DNA of 14,483 nucleotides from Clostridia bacterium. Lineage in GTDB: Bacteria > Bacillota > Clostridia > Oscillospirales > CAG-272. The position numbers were made by a program, and so were the translations under genes. The stretch is from positions 1 through 14,483 of the forward strand of contig CAAFLY010000219.1 in NCBI GenBank assembly GCA_900763885.1, given 5' to 3'. Below the pieces are notes generated by a model, which ran no database searches, was not told the origin of the DNA, and saw only the letters and a program-made list of their open reading frames with translations. Numbering within the stretch: the stretch's first letter is position 1; every line of letters starts with the position of its first letter. Shown here piece by piece: positions 5,330-12,812 of this stretch.

Positions 5330-6778
5330 ATGAACAGAAAACGCCACCTCGCCCTACTCATCGCCGTTATGCTACTTCTGTCAGGCTGTGGTACGGCGAA
5401 CGACACCAACGCGCGCGAAACAACCGGTGAATCCACCGTTGTTCCCACGATCGACGAGACAGAAGAAACCGAAACGGAGAGCCCGCTCCTTACCGACAGT
5501 GTACCGATCGATCTCAAATTCGACGGCGTGACCTTTCGGATGTATTCCCCCGACCAGTACGACGGTCCTTGTATGGTGGAGGAGGAGACTGGAGAGGTGT
5601 TGAATGACGCGAAATATAAGATGGAGCTGCTCACAGAAGACCGTCTTGGCGTCGCCATTGAGGAGACGCTTGCACCGTACTGGGACATGCTCGCGTCTGT
5701 GGAGCAGCTTGTGACATCCGGTGATAAGACCTACGGCTGCGTCACGATGATGGATCGATTTGCACTCACGCTGGCCCAGAAAGGCTGTATTCTACCGATG
5801 CAGAATGTGCCGTATGTGAATCTCGACGCGCCATACTGGGGCAGTCAGATCACAAAAACGCTCTCCGTGAACGGCAACAGCTATTTTGCGGTTGGTTCCT
5901 TCAATCTGCGCTCCTTCAAAGACACCGCATGCGTGATGATGAATACGACACTCGCAGAAAACTTTGGAATCACGCCGCCCCATGACCTTGTGGATGCAGG
6001 TACATGGACGTTTGATAAGATGGCGGAGCTTGGAAGGGATGTCACGGCAGATCTCAATGGGGATGGCGTAATGAACGCAGACGATCGGTATGGTCTTGGG
6101 ACCTTCGACATTCGTTCCAGTCCAATTTTCATGTGGATTGCCGCGGACATTCGCGTTGTGGATAAAGACGAAAACGATGTACCGTATCTGAACGTATACG
6201 GCAATGAGAGATTTGTCTCTGTCATGGAATGGACATACAAGAATTTTGTGGTCGATATGGATCTTCCTGAAGTCGGAAACAACATCTTTGATGAGGGAAA
6301 AGAGCTGTTCTGCATCGGGTATTTCTCCCACATCATCGGACTGCGTGAGATGGAGGATGATTTTACTGTGCTGCCAATCCCAAAGTGGGATGAGACACAG
6401 CCGGACTATCGTTCCCGTACCTATGACGCGATGTGCAATATGGTGCCTGCAACGGTCAGTGATGTGGATCTGTCCGGCGCGGTACTGGAGGTACTTTCCT
6501 GTATGGGTCACAACTATGTTGTCCCTGCCTTTATCGAAAACTCGCTGATGCAGAAGTGCTCCCGTGACGCGGAATCTGTGAAATCCATTCAGATCGCTTT
6601 CGATACACGTGTCGTCGATATGGCAGAGGCTTTTATGTTTGATGTTTTCGGAAATGACGCTACTCTCGCGTACATCACCGCTCCCCAGCTCAATACGGCA
6701 TCATGGTTGGAATCCAACCGCTCCAAAGCCGAAAAAGAGCTCGCCACCATCATTAAGGTGCTCGGCAAAACGGAATAA
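5330..6778 (+). CDS. extracellular solute-binding lipoprotein of an ABC-type importer
   Basis: A 482-residue lipoprotein resembling the sugar-type (family 1) solute-binding proteins that capture a ligand outside the membrane for an ABC permease. The N-terminus is a typical lipoprotein signal, MNRKRHLALLIAVMLLLSGC, with lipobox LSGC and acylated Cys20, followed by a T/E-rich linker (21-58). The folded part starts near DLKFDGVTFRMYSP. Residues 241-252, DLNGDGVMNADD, form a dockerin-like Ca2+ loop, a frequent feature of such proteins in Clostridia. The start at 5330 is set by the signal peptide and GGAG 6 nt upstream; the frame is open from an ATG at 5243, which has GGAG only 2 nt away and would bury the signal. 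No permease or ATPase gene is beside it, so it is an orphan whose partner must lie elsewhere. The ligand is not predictable; a carbohydrate is the best guess. No clear terminator follows. Confidence 0.85.
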   Translation: MNRKRHLALLIAVMLLLSGCGTANDTNARETTGESTVVPTIDETEETETESPLLTDSVPIDLKFDGVTFRMYSPDQYDGPCMVEEETGEVLNDAKYKMELLTEDRLGVAIEETLAPYWDMLASVEQLVTSGDKTYGCVTMMDRFALTLAQKGCILPMQNVPYVNLDAPYWGSQITKTLSVNGNSYFAVGSFNLRSFKDTACVMMNTTLAENFGITPPHDLVDAGTWTFDKMAELGRDVTADLNGDGVMNADDRYGLGTFDIRSSPIFMWIAADIRVVDKDENDVPYLNVYGNERFVSVMEWTYKNFVVDMDLPEVGNNIFDEGKELFCIGYFSHIIGLREMEDDFTVLPIPKWDETQPDYRSRTYDAMCNMVPATVSDVDLSGAVLEVLSCMGHNYVVPAFIENSLMQKCSRDAESVKSIQIAFDTRVVDMAEAFMFDVFGNDATLAYITAPQLNTASWLESNRSKAEKELATIIKVLGKTE

Positions 6779-6937
6779 CCGCACCGGAACAGAATGGAGC
6801 AAGGCTGACGACCAATTTCAAAGCCAATATGCCGCTCCTTGGCGCGGAGAACAAATCGGAACAACACATACACCGCCGGTATATCTCATTTTTTTGGCAC
6901 TTCCCCTGCTGTTTTGACCCGTTTTTTCCCGCTGCTC

Positions 6938-6966
6938 TTGTAATCCCTGGGGCAATATGGTATACT
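6938..6966 (+). promoter_or_regulatory. promoter of the CE15-like hydrolase gene
   Basis: TTGTAA (6938-6943), a 17-bp spacer and TATACT (6961-6966) with a TGG extension. Predicted start near 6973, about 64 nt before the chosen start codon. The 258-bp gap after the solute-binding protein holds no other gene I can support. Confidence 0.65.
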
Positions 6967-7036
6967 AATACCGGCTCCGTACTGCGGAGATATGGGTAAA
7001 ACGACAATTCTGACAAAACCAAAGAAAGGTCACGTT

Positions 7037-8119
7037 ATGGTGCACTCTGAAGTACAAGTTTTAGGACCACTGCCCTCTTTGCTGCGGCAGAACGGGAAAC
7101 AGATCGAAAACGCGAAGCAGTGGCAGGATAACAGAGAGGTTCTGCGCGATGCCGTACTCCAATTCTTTTATGGCGGTATGCCCCCGGAACCATCTGTATA
7201 CAGGCTGGAAGCGGCGGAGGAAAACGGTCGCGGCGGATGCAGTATCTACCGGATCCATGCGGGAAGTGAGGACAGGCAGGTGACGATCACACTGCGTCTT
7301 TATCGTCCGGAGCTTAACGGCAAGCTTCCCGTACTCATTTGCGGTGACGGATGCTGGCAGGAATTCAATGACGACACGATTCATGCGGTCCTAGATCGCG
7401 GGTACATCGTCGCGCATTTTGACCGCTGCGATGCCGCCAACGATTCCTACCACTACGATCCGCCGCACAAGCTGTTCGATGTCTATCCGGACGGTCATTT
7501 CACGATTCTCTCCGCATGGGCATGGGCATACAAACGGGTCATTGACGCACTCTACACGATGGATTTTGTGGATCGCACAAAGCTCGGCATTACCGGACAT
7601 TCACGCGGCGGCAAAACGGTTCTTCTAGCGGCAGCAGCGGACGAACGGGTCTCTTATGCCAATCCAAACGACAGTGGTGCGAATGGCTGCGGCTGTTATC
7701 GGGTAGTACAGCTTGAGCCAAATGGAGAGCACGACAAGCGCAACGAGACCATGGCGGATCTTCTAAACGCGATTCCACAATGGGTTGGTGAGGATTTGCA
7801 GAAATACAACGGGCGCGAAACAGAAATGCCGTATGATCTGCACTTTGTAAAGGCCTTGGTCGCACCGCGGGGACTATTTGAAACGGAAGCTCTCGGCGAC
7901 ATATGGGCAAATCCGAAAGGCACGTATCTGACATGGCTGGCAGCGCGCGAGGTTTACAGACTTCTCGGCAAACCGGAGATGGAAGGCATCCTGTATCGTG
8001 AGGGCGGTCACGCACATACAAAAGGGGATGTGATGGCGTTCCTCGATTTTATGGAAGGCAGGCATACACAGGAAGCGTATTTCACAAAAGAGGTATTCCA
8101 CAAGGACTACACAATATGA
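7037..8119 (+). CDS. alpha/beta hydrolase, CE15 (glucuronoyl esterase)-like
   Basis: A 360-residue alpha/beta hydrolase resembling carbohydrate esterase family 15 and related acetyl-xylan-esterase-like proteins, which cleave ester bonds on plant cell-wall glucuronoxylan. Visible motifs: the nucleophile elbow GITGHSRGGKTVLLAAAADERV with Ser189; NDSGANGCGCYR (211-222), matching the NDSG..G segment of CE15; APRGLFETEALGDIWANP (276-293), which carries acidic candidates E284 and D288; and REGGHAHTKGD (321-331) with the catalytic His at 325 or 327. No signal peptide is seen, so the enzyme is probably cytoplasmic, unlike most characterised CE15 enzymes. The start at 7037 follows AAAGG by 7 nt; an in-frame ATG at 6992 has GGAG only 2 nt upstream and would add 15 residues. 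The gene has its own promoter and faces the oxidoreductase gene. Substrate is inferred from family only. Confidence 0.8.
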   Translation: MVHSEVQVLGPLPSLLRQNGKQIENAKQWQDNREVLRDAVLQFFYGGMPPEPSVYRLEAAEENGRGGCSIYRIHAGSEDRQVTITLRLYRPELNGKLPVLICGDGCWQEFNDDTIHAVLDRGYIVAHFDRCDAANDSYHYDPPHKLFDVYPDGHFTILSAWAWAYKRVIDALYTMDFVDRTKLGITGHSRGGKTVLLAAAADERVSYANPNDSGANGCGCYRVVQLEPNGEHDKRNETMADLLNAIPQWVGEDLQKYNGRETEMPYDLHFVKALVAPRGLFETEALGDIWANPKGTYLTWLAAREVYRLLGKPEMEGILYREGGHAHTKGDVMAFLDFMEGRHTQEAYFTKEVFHKDYTI

Positions 8120-8120
8120 C

Positions 8121-8158
8121 AAAAAAGCGGTGCATATCCACTTGGGTACGCACCGCTT
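8121..8158 (-). terminator. terminator between convergent hydrolase and oxidoreductase genes
   Basis: AAGCGGTGC (8125-8133) and GCACCGCTT (8150-8158) form a 9-bp stem with a 16-nt loop. Read leftward it is followed by TTTTTT, a good terminator for the oxidoreductase gene, whose stop is 20 nt away. Rightward only CATTATTTG follows, so it may serve the hydrolase gene less efficiently. Confidence 0.85.
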
Positions 8159-8178
8159 CATTATTTGCGTTTTCGGAA

Positions 8179-9225
8179 TTACAGCTTGACCTCGGCGTGC
8201 TGCTCCGCGGAACGATAGATCCCGTCAAGCATCCGCTGTACGGTCACGGCGTCCTCGATCGGGGAAATCGGAGTCTTGCCGGTGTTCAGGCAGTCGATGA
8301 AGTGACGGATCTCTTCCACGAAGTAATCGTTCGGGGTAACCTCCGGCTGTACGGTGGACAGGTAGCCCTCTTCGTCCTCACCGTAGATGGTCAGCGGCTC
8401 GAATGTGCAGCCGGCCTTGGAGCCGAAAATCTGGGTCGTTGCAGATTCCGTGCCGTTGATCGCCCATGCGATTTCCGCGACCATGGATTTGCCGCCTTCA
8501 AAACGGAAGAACACGCTTGCGGAGTCCTCGGTATTGAATACGCCGTTGCCCTTGCCGAACGGCTCCCATCTGCCCACGCCCTTGGTCTGATAATCGCCGA
8601 TACGATAGGAGGTCTCCGCGGATACGGAGATCGGCTTCGGTCTGCCCATCAGGTACCACGTACGGTCGATGGCATGTACGCCGATGTCGAGAACGGGACC
8701 GCCACCTGCCAGCTCTTTATCGGTGAACCAGCCGCCCGGTGTGCCGCGACGACGCACGTAGGAGGTTTTCGCGTAGTAGATCTCGCCGAACTTGCCTTCC
8801 TCACGCAGCTCGACCATCTTCTGCTGTTCTGCGCCGTAGCGGGTGACCACTGCAAGCATGAACTGTACGCCGGCTTCCTTGACAGCCTTTTCGATCGCCA
8901 GGCCCTGCTCAAGCGTCGCGGCAAGCGGCTTTTCGCAGAGGATGTTCTTCCCTGCCTTGGCTGCTGCGATGGCTACCGGTGCATGTGCTGCGGTCCATAC
9001 GCAAATGTCGATGTAGTCCACATCCGGTTCGCCCGCGAGCAGCTCTTCCACGGATGCGTAGTAATGCGGTATACCAAACTTTTCGGCGGCGTCCTTTGCG
9101 CGCTCCGGAACGATATCCGCGATGGCGACAACCTCTGCGATGTCTTTCAGCTTTTCGTAGGACGGCAGATGTGCGCTCGTTGCGATGTTACCGGCGCCGA
9201 TAATGCCGACTTTCAGTTTTTTCAT
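8179..9225 (-). CDS. Gfo/Idh/MocA-family NAD(P)-dependent oxidoreductase
   Basis: A 348-residue soluble dehydrogenase of the Gfo/Idh/MocA family, whose members oxidise or reduce sugars, inositols and their derivatives with NAD(P). The N-terminal Rossmann fold begins KVGIIGAGNIA (5-15) and continues to about residue 120. CEKPLA (97-102) carries the family EKP motif with the catalytic Lys99. The C-terminal alpha/beta domain contains GGGPVLDIGVHAIDRTWYLMG (174-194 region), with Asp180 and His184 as likely catalytic residues. The second of two close ATGs (9225) was chosen because AAGGAG is 7 nt upstream; the first (9231) is only 1 nt from it. It is monocistronic, with a near-consensus promoter and a strong terminator, and converges on the CE15-like hydrolase gene. 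Both could act on sugars, but they are not co-transcribed. The exact substrate cannot be told from sequence. Confidence 0.92.
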   Translation of the reverse strand: MKKLKVGIIGAGNIATSAHLPSYEKLKDIAEVVAIADIVPERAKDAAEKFGIPHYYASVEELLAGEPDVDYIDICVWTAAHAPVAIAAAKAGKNILCEKPLAATLEQGLAIEKAVKEAGVQFMLAVVTRYGAEQQKMVELREEGKFGEIYYAKTSYVRRRGTPGGWFTDKELAGGGPVLDIGVHAIDRTWYLMGRPKPISVSAETSYRIGDYQTKGVGRWEPFGKGNGVFNTEDSASVFFRFEGGKSMVAEIAWAINGTESATTQIFGSKAGCTFEPLTIYGEDEEGYLSTVQPEVTPNDYFVEEIRHFIDCLNTGKTPISPIEDAVTVQRMLDGIYRSAEQHAEVKL

Positions 9226-9261
9226 AGTCATTCTCCTTTACAGGCTTGAAATTCTGTCGAT

Positions 9262-9290
9262 AGTATAGCACAGTTTTCGCGTACTGTCAA
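9262..9290 (-). promoter_or_regulatory. promoter of the oxidoreductase gene
   Basis: On the minus strand TTGACA (9285-9290), a 17-bp spacer and TATACT (9262-9267) with a TGC extension: nearly ideal sigma-A. Predicted start is near 9255, about 30 nt before the start codon. It makes the gene independent of the metY message. Confidence 0.85.
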
Positions 9291-9396
9291 GGGATTCTTC
9301 CCTTTCCGATATGTTTTTTCAGGAAAACAAATCTTTTTCGGCTGATTTCGCGGGAATGGGTATGCGGTCCGTCCTTTTCTTTGATTTTTTTGCGGC

Positions 9397-10893
9397 TCAG
9401 GCAAGCAAAGACAGAGCGGATTCTAGATCTGCCACGATGTCCTGTGGATCCTCAATGCCGACGGAGAGACGGATGAGCTCCGGACTGACGCCACATTCTG
9501 CAAGCTGTGCATCGGTGAGCTGTCTGTGCGTGGTAGACGCCGGATGCAAAAGACACGTACGGCTGTCCGCAACATGGGTGACGATGGCCGCGAGACGTAC
9601 GTGATCCATGAGCCTTGTCGCAGCCTCTCTGCCGCCCTTTACACCGAACGCGATCACACCGCTTGTACCGTGCGGGAGATATTTTTCCGCGAGTGCATGG
9701 TACCGGTTGTCCGCGAGATCCGGATAATGCACCCACTCGACCGACGGATGGTGGGCGAGATAGGATGCGACAAGCCGTGCGTTTTCGCAGTGCTTCTGCA
9801 TTCTAAGCGGCAGCGTTTCCAGACCAACATTCAATAAAAACGCATTCATGGGCGCCTGCACGGAACCAAGATCGCGCATGAGCTGTGCGGTCGCCTTTGT
9901 GATATATGCGCTCTTGCCGAATTTTTCCGCATAGGTGATGCCGTGATACGATTCGTCCGGCGTACACAGTCCAGGATACTTATCCGCGTGCGCCATCCAA
10001 TTGAAATTGCCGCTGTCCACGATCACGCCGCCTACGGTAGAGGCATGCCCCTCCATATATTTTGTGGTCGAATGGGTCACGATGTCCGCGCCGTATCGGA
10101 TCGGCTGGCAGTTGACCGGCGTCGGGAACGTATTATCCACGATGAGCGGCACACCGATCGTATGTGCGGCATCCGCGAAGGCTTCGATGTCGAGTACGAC
10201 AAGAGACGGATTGGACAGCGTTTCGGCAAAGACGCATTTGGTGTTCGGTTTCGCGGCGGCTATGATCTCCTCCGTGGTGGAATCGGGCGAGATAAAGGTC
10301 ACATCGATACCCATTTTGCGCATGGTCACATCGAGCAGATTGAACGTACCACCGTAGATCGCCGCAGAGGAGATCACATGATCGCCGGCGGAGCAGATAT
10401 TGAAGATCGCGTAAAAGGAAGCCGCCTGACCGGAGGAGGTGAGCATGGCAGCCACACCGCCCTCCAGCGCGCAGATCTTTGCGGCCACCGCGTCACAGGT
10501 CGGATTGGCAAGGCGGGAGTAGAAATAGCCAGAATCCTCCAGATCGAACAGTCTGCCCATCTGCTCGCTCGATTCATACTTGAAGGTCGTGCTCTGGATG
10601 ATGGGCAGTACGCGCGGCTCGCCATTTTTCGGTGTATATCCGCACTGTACACACTTTGTCGCCGCACGATATTCTGTCTCTGCCCTGAGCATTTCACGCA
10701 GAAGCGCAATCGCTTCTATGTACAGAGGGTCCAATGCACAGCCGTCGCTGCCGCACTCCTCGTTCGCCTGACAGATTGCGTTTAAGAGTGCCACGGTATT
10801 TCCCTCGCCGGAGAGATACTTTCGGGAAGGTTCGGCGATGAGATCCCAGCCGGACACGGCAAATGCTTCAAGTATGGTGTGCAGTCTTTCCAT
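9397..10893 (-). CDS. metY: O-acetylhomoserine sulfhydrylase-type PLP enzyme with N-terminal extension
   Basis: A 498-residue Cys/Met-metabolism PLP enzyme. The core (about 78-498) matches O-acetyl-L-homoserine sulfhydrylases, which make homocysteine from O-acetylhomoserine and sulfide in the cytosol. Motifs: YSRLANPT (125-132), SSGQAA (153-158) in the cofactor loop, DNTF (253-256) and HSTTKYMEGHA with the PLP Lys278; the C-terminal RTCLLHPASTTHRQL segment is also typical. The first 77 or so residues are not part of the standard enzyme of about 425 residues and look helical, with CQANEECGSDGCALDPLY near 41-58. The start at 10893 has GAGG 9 nt upstream; the frame is open to 11040 but that stretch runs into the repeat. 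No SAM riboswitch or clear promoter is visible upstream, only a hairpin at 10930-10960, so read-through from glnS is possible. Cystathionine gamma-synthase or gamma-lyase activity cannot be excluded. Confidence 0.88.
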   Translation of the reverse strand: MERLHTILEAFAVSGWDLIAEPSRKYLSGEGNTVALLNAICQANEECGSDGCALDPLYIEAIALLREMLRAETEYRAATKCVQCGYTPKNGEPRVLPIIQSTTFKYESSEQMGRLFDLEDSGYFYSRLANPTCDAVAAKICALEGGVAAMLTSSGQAASFYAIFNICSAGDHVISSAAIYGGTFNLLDVTMRKMGIDVTFISPDSTTEEIIAAAKPNTKCVFAETLSNPSLVVLDIEAFADAAHTIGVPLIVDNTFPTPVNCQPIRYGADIVTHSTTKYMEGHASTVGGVIVDSGNFNWMAHADKYPGLCTPDESYHGITYAEKFGKSAYITKATAQLMRDLGSVQAPMNAFLLNVGLETLPLRMQKHCENARLVASYLAHHPSVEWVHYPDLADNRYHALAEKYLPHGTSGVIAFGVKGGREAATRLMDHVRLAAIVTHVADSRTCLLHPASTTHRQLTDAQLAECGVSPELIRLSVGIEDPQDIVADLESALSLLA

Positions 10894-10929
10894 AAATACG
10901 ATCCTCATTCTTTTGTGTATAGTACAAAC

Positions 10930-10960
10930 GGCGACAGAGGCGGCTATCCCATCTGTCGCC
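10930..10960. other. 9-bp hairpin upstream of metY
   Basis: GGCGACAGA (10930-10938) and TCTGTCGCC (10952-10960) form a perfect 9-bp GC-rich stem with a 13-nt loop. Read leftward it is followed by GTTTGT, too weak for a confident terminator. It may be an attenuator or an inefficient terminator of gltX-glnS transcripts. Confidence 0.5.
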
Positions 10961-10969
10961 ATATTGGTC

Positions 10970-11060
10970 AAGGATGCGCTGAATCCATCGAGATTTTGCG
11001 CCGAAAAGCTTGAATATAAGGTTTTTTGGCGCAAAAACAACCTTAGATCAGCGTTTCCTT
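10970..11060. repeat. palindromic repeat unit, copy 1 (91 bp)
   Basis: First of two adjacent near-identical units. The ends are inverted: AAGGATGCGCTGA at one end and TCAGCGTTTCCTT at the other (11 of 13 pairs). Inside, TTTTGCGCC and GGCGCAAAA form a perfect 9-bp stem around a smaller AAAAGCTT/AAGGTTTT stem. The unit could fold as one long hairpin. It codes for nothing visible and resembles a small palindromic intergenic or MITE-like element. Confidence 0.75.
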
Positions 11061-11152
11061 AAGGATGCGCTGAATCCATCGGGATTTTGCACCGAAAAGC
11101 CTGAATATGAGGTTTTTTGGCGCAAAAAACAACCTTAGATCAGCGTTTCCTT
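11061..11152. repeat. palindromic repeat unit, copy 2 (92 bp)
   Basis: Second tandem copy, differing from copy 1 by four substitutions and one inserted A. The change in the internal stem (GGTGC instead of GGCGC) still allows a G-U pair in RNA. Its outer end supplies the last two bases of the glnS stop codon, so the element abuts the gene directly. Confidence 0.75.
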
Positions 11153-12800
11153 AGTTTTCAGGCTTGTAGCTATCCTTCAGAGACACGACACGGTTGAAAG
11201 TATTTTCCGTTTTAGTGTCCTTTGCGAAATAGCCAAGGCGCACGAACTGGAATTTCTCGCCGGGCTTCGCTTCCGCAAGAGCAGGCTCGATCTTGACGTT
11301 TTCAAGACGGACGGCGGATTCCGGATTGAGAAAATCGGTATAGGTCTTCCCCTCCGGCAGCTCGTTCATGTTTTCTTCCGTAAACAGACGGTCGTACAGC
11401 ACGACGGTGGTATCCGCTGCGTTCGGTGCGCTCAGCCAGTGGATCGTGCCCTTGATCTTGCGGTCTGTCGGATTGCCCGTCCCGGTGTCCAGATCGGCGG
11501 TGCAATGGATCTCGACAACGTTTCCGCCCGCGTCATGGCAGATCTCGCCGCACTTTACGATGTAGGCGCCCATGAGCCGTACCTCTCCGCCCGGCTTCAG
11601 ACGGAAGAACTTCGGCGGCGGAACCTCGGCAAAGTCGTCGGCGTCGATATACAATTCCTTCGTAAACGGAACCTTGCGCGTACCGGCTTCAGGATTGCCC
11701 GGATGGTTCGGCAGCTCAAAATATTCCGTTTTGTCCGCCGGATAGTTGTCGATAACCACACGAATCGGACGAAGAACGGCAATCCGTCGCAGAGCACGGG
11801 TGTTGAGATCCTCGCGGACGCAGTGCTCGAGCAGGCCGAGATTGACCATGCTGTTTGCCTTTGCGACACCGATGCGGTCGATGAAGTCGAGGATCGCCTC
11901 CGGTGTGTACCCGCGTCTGCGCAGTCCGCACAATGTCGGCATACGCGGGTCGTCCCAGCCGTCCACGACGCCGGTTTCCACGAGACTGCGCAGATACCGT
12001 TTGGAAAGGACGGTGTTTGTTATATTCAGACGAGAGAACTCGATCTGGCGCGGGTGCGAGGGGACGTCACAGTGATCCACGACCCAGTTGTACAGCGGGC
12101 GGTGATCCTCATATTCGAGCGAGCAGAGGCTGTGTGTGATTCCCTCGAGGGCGTCCTGGATCGGATGGGCGAAATCGTACATCGGGAAGATGCACCATTT
12201 GGTCCCCTGTCTGTGATGCTCAATATAGCGGATACGGTACAGCACGGGGTCGCGCATATTGAAGTTGCCGGACGCAAGATCAATCTTGGCGCGCAGCGTA
12301 TATTTACCCTCCGGAAATTCGCCGGCTCGCATTCTGCGGAACAGATCAAGGCTTTCCTCGATTGGTCTGTCTCGGTAGGGGGAGATCGCCGGATGCGTCA
12401 GATCGCCGCGGTATTCCCGGAACTGCTCCGGCGTCAGCTCACAGATGTACGCATCCCCCTTGCGGATCAATTCTTCCGCCAGCTCGTAGGTGCGCTCAAA
12501 ATAGTCAGATCCGTAGAAGAAGCGGTCGCCCCAGTCGAAGCCGAGCCAATGGATGTCCTCCTTGATCGCGTCAACGAATTCGGTGTCTTCCTTTGCCGGA
12601 TTGGTGTCGTCCATACGGAGATTGCACTCGCCGCCGTACTTTTTTGCGGTGCCGAAGTCGATGATCAGCGCCTTGCAGTGCCCGATATGCAGATATCCAT
12701 TCGGTTCGGGCGGAAAACGGGTGTGCACATGGTCGTACCTGCCCGCTGCCAAATCCTCGTCAATGAATTCCCAAATGAAATTGGAATTGTTTTCAGCCAT
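11151..12800 (-). CDS. glnS: glutaminyl-tRNA synthetase
   Basis: A full-length class I synthetase of 549 residues (E. coli GlnRS is about 554) that charges tRNA-Gln with glutamine and ATP in the cytosol. The Rossmann catalytic domain starts HTRFPPEPNGYLHIGH with the HIGH signature at 38-41, followed by LRMDDTNP (61-68). GRxDLTHPA-type and PMYDFAHPIQDALEGITHSLCSLEY (206-230) segments are GlnRS hallmarks. The KMSKS-type loop is VLSKR (264-268). The C-terminal half holds the anticodon-binding beta-barrels and ends FNRVVSLKDSY, as in the family. The start at 12800 has TAAGGAG 8 nt upstream, overlapping the gltX stop, so the two genes, 12 nt apart, are translationally close. Presence of GlnRS means glutamine need not be formed by tRNA amidation. 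Confidence 0.97.
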   Translation of the reverse strand: MAENNSNFIWEFIDEDLAAGRYDHVHTRFPPEPNGYLHIGHCKALIIDFGTAKKYGGECNLRMDDTNPAKEDTEFVDAIKEDIHWLGFDWGDRFFYGSDYFERTYELAEELIRKGDAYICELTPEQFREYRGDLTHPAISPYRDRPIEESLDLFRRMRAGEFPEGKYTLRAKIDLASGNFNMRDPVLYRIRYIEHHRQGTKWCIFPMYDFAHPIQDALEGITHSLCSLEYEDHRPLYNWVVDHCDVPSHPRQIEFSRLNITNTVLSKRYLRSLVETGVVDGWDDPRMPTLCGLRRRGYTPEAILDFIDRIGVAKANSMVNLGLLEHCVREDLNTRALRRIAVLRPIRVVIDNYPADKTEYFELPNHPGNPEAGTRKVPFTKELYIDADDFAEVPPPKFFRLKPGGEVRLMGAYIVKCGEICHDAGGNVVEIHCTADLDTGTGNPTDRKIKGTIHWLSAPNAADTTVVLYDRLFTEENMNELPEGKTYTDFLNPESAVRLENVKIEPALAEAKPGEKFQFVRLGYFAKDTKTENTFNRVVSLKDSYKPEN

Positions 12801-12812
12801 TTTTGTCTCTCC

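Noticed and set aside
6779..6937. Terminator sought after the solute-binding protein gene
   Set aside because: A T run exists at 6890-6897, but no stable stem precedes it, so no terminator is called.
8116..9249. A 377-codon open frame on the plus strand
   Set aside because: It lies opposite the Gfo/Idh/MocA gene, which has the Rossmann and EKP motifs plus its own promoter and terminator.
10970..11152. The tandem repeats as a CRISPR array
   Set aside because: The two units abut without a spacer and each is about 91 bp, which does not fit a repeat-spacer layout; no cas gene is present.
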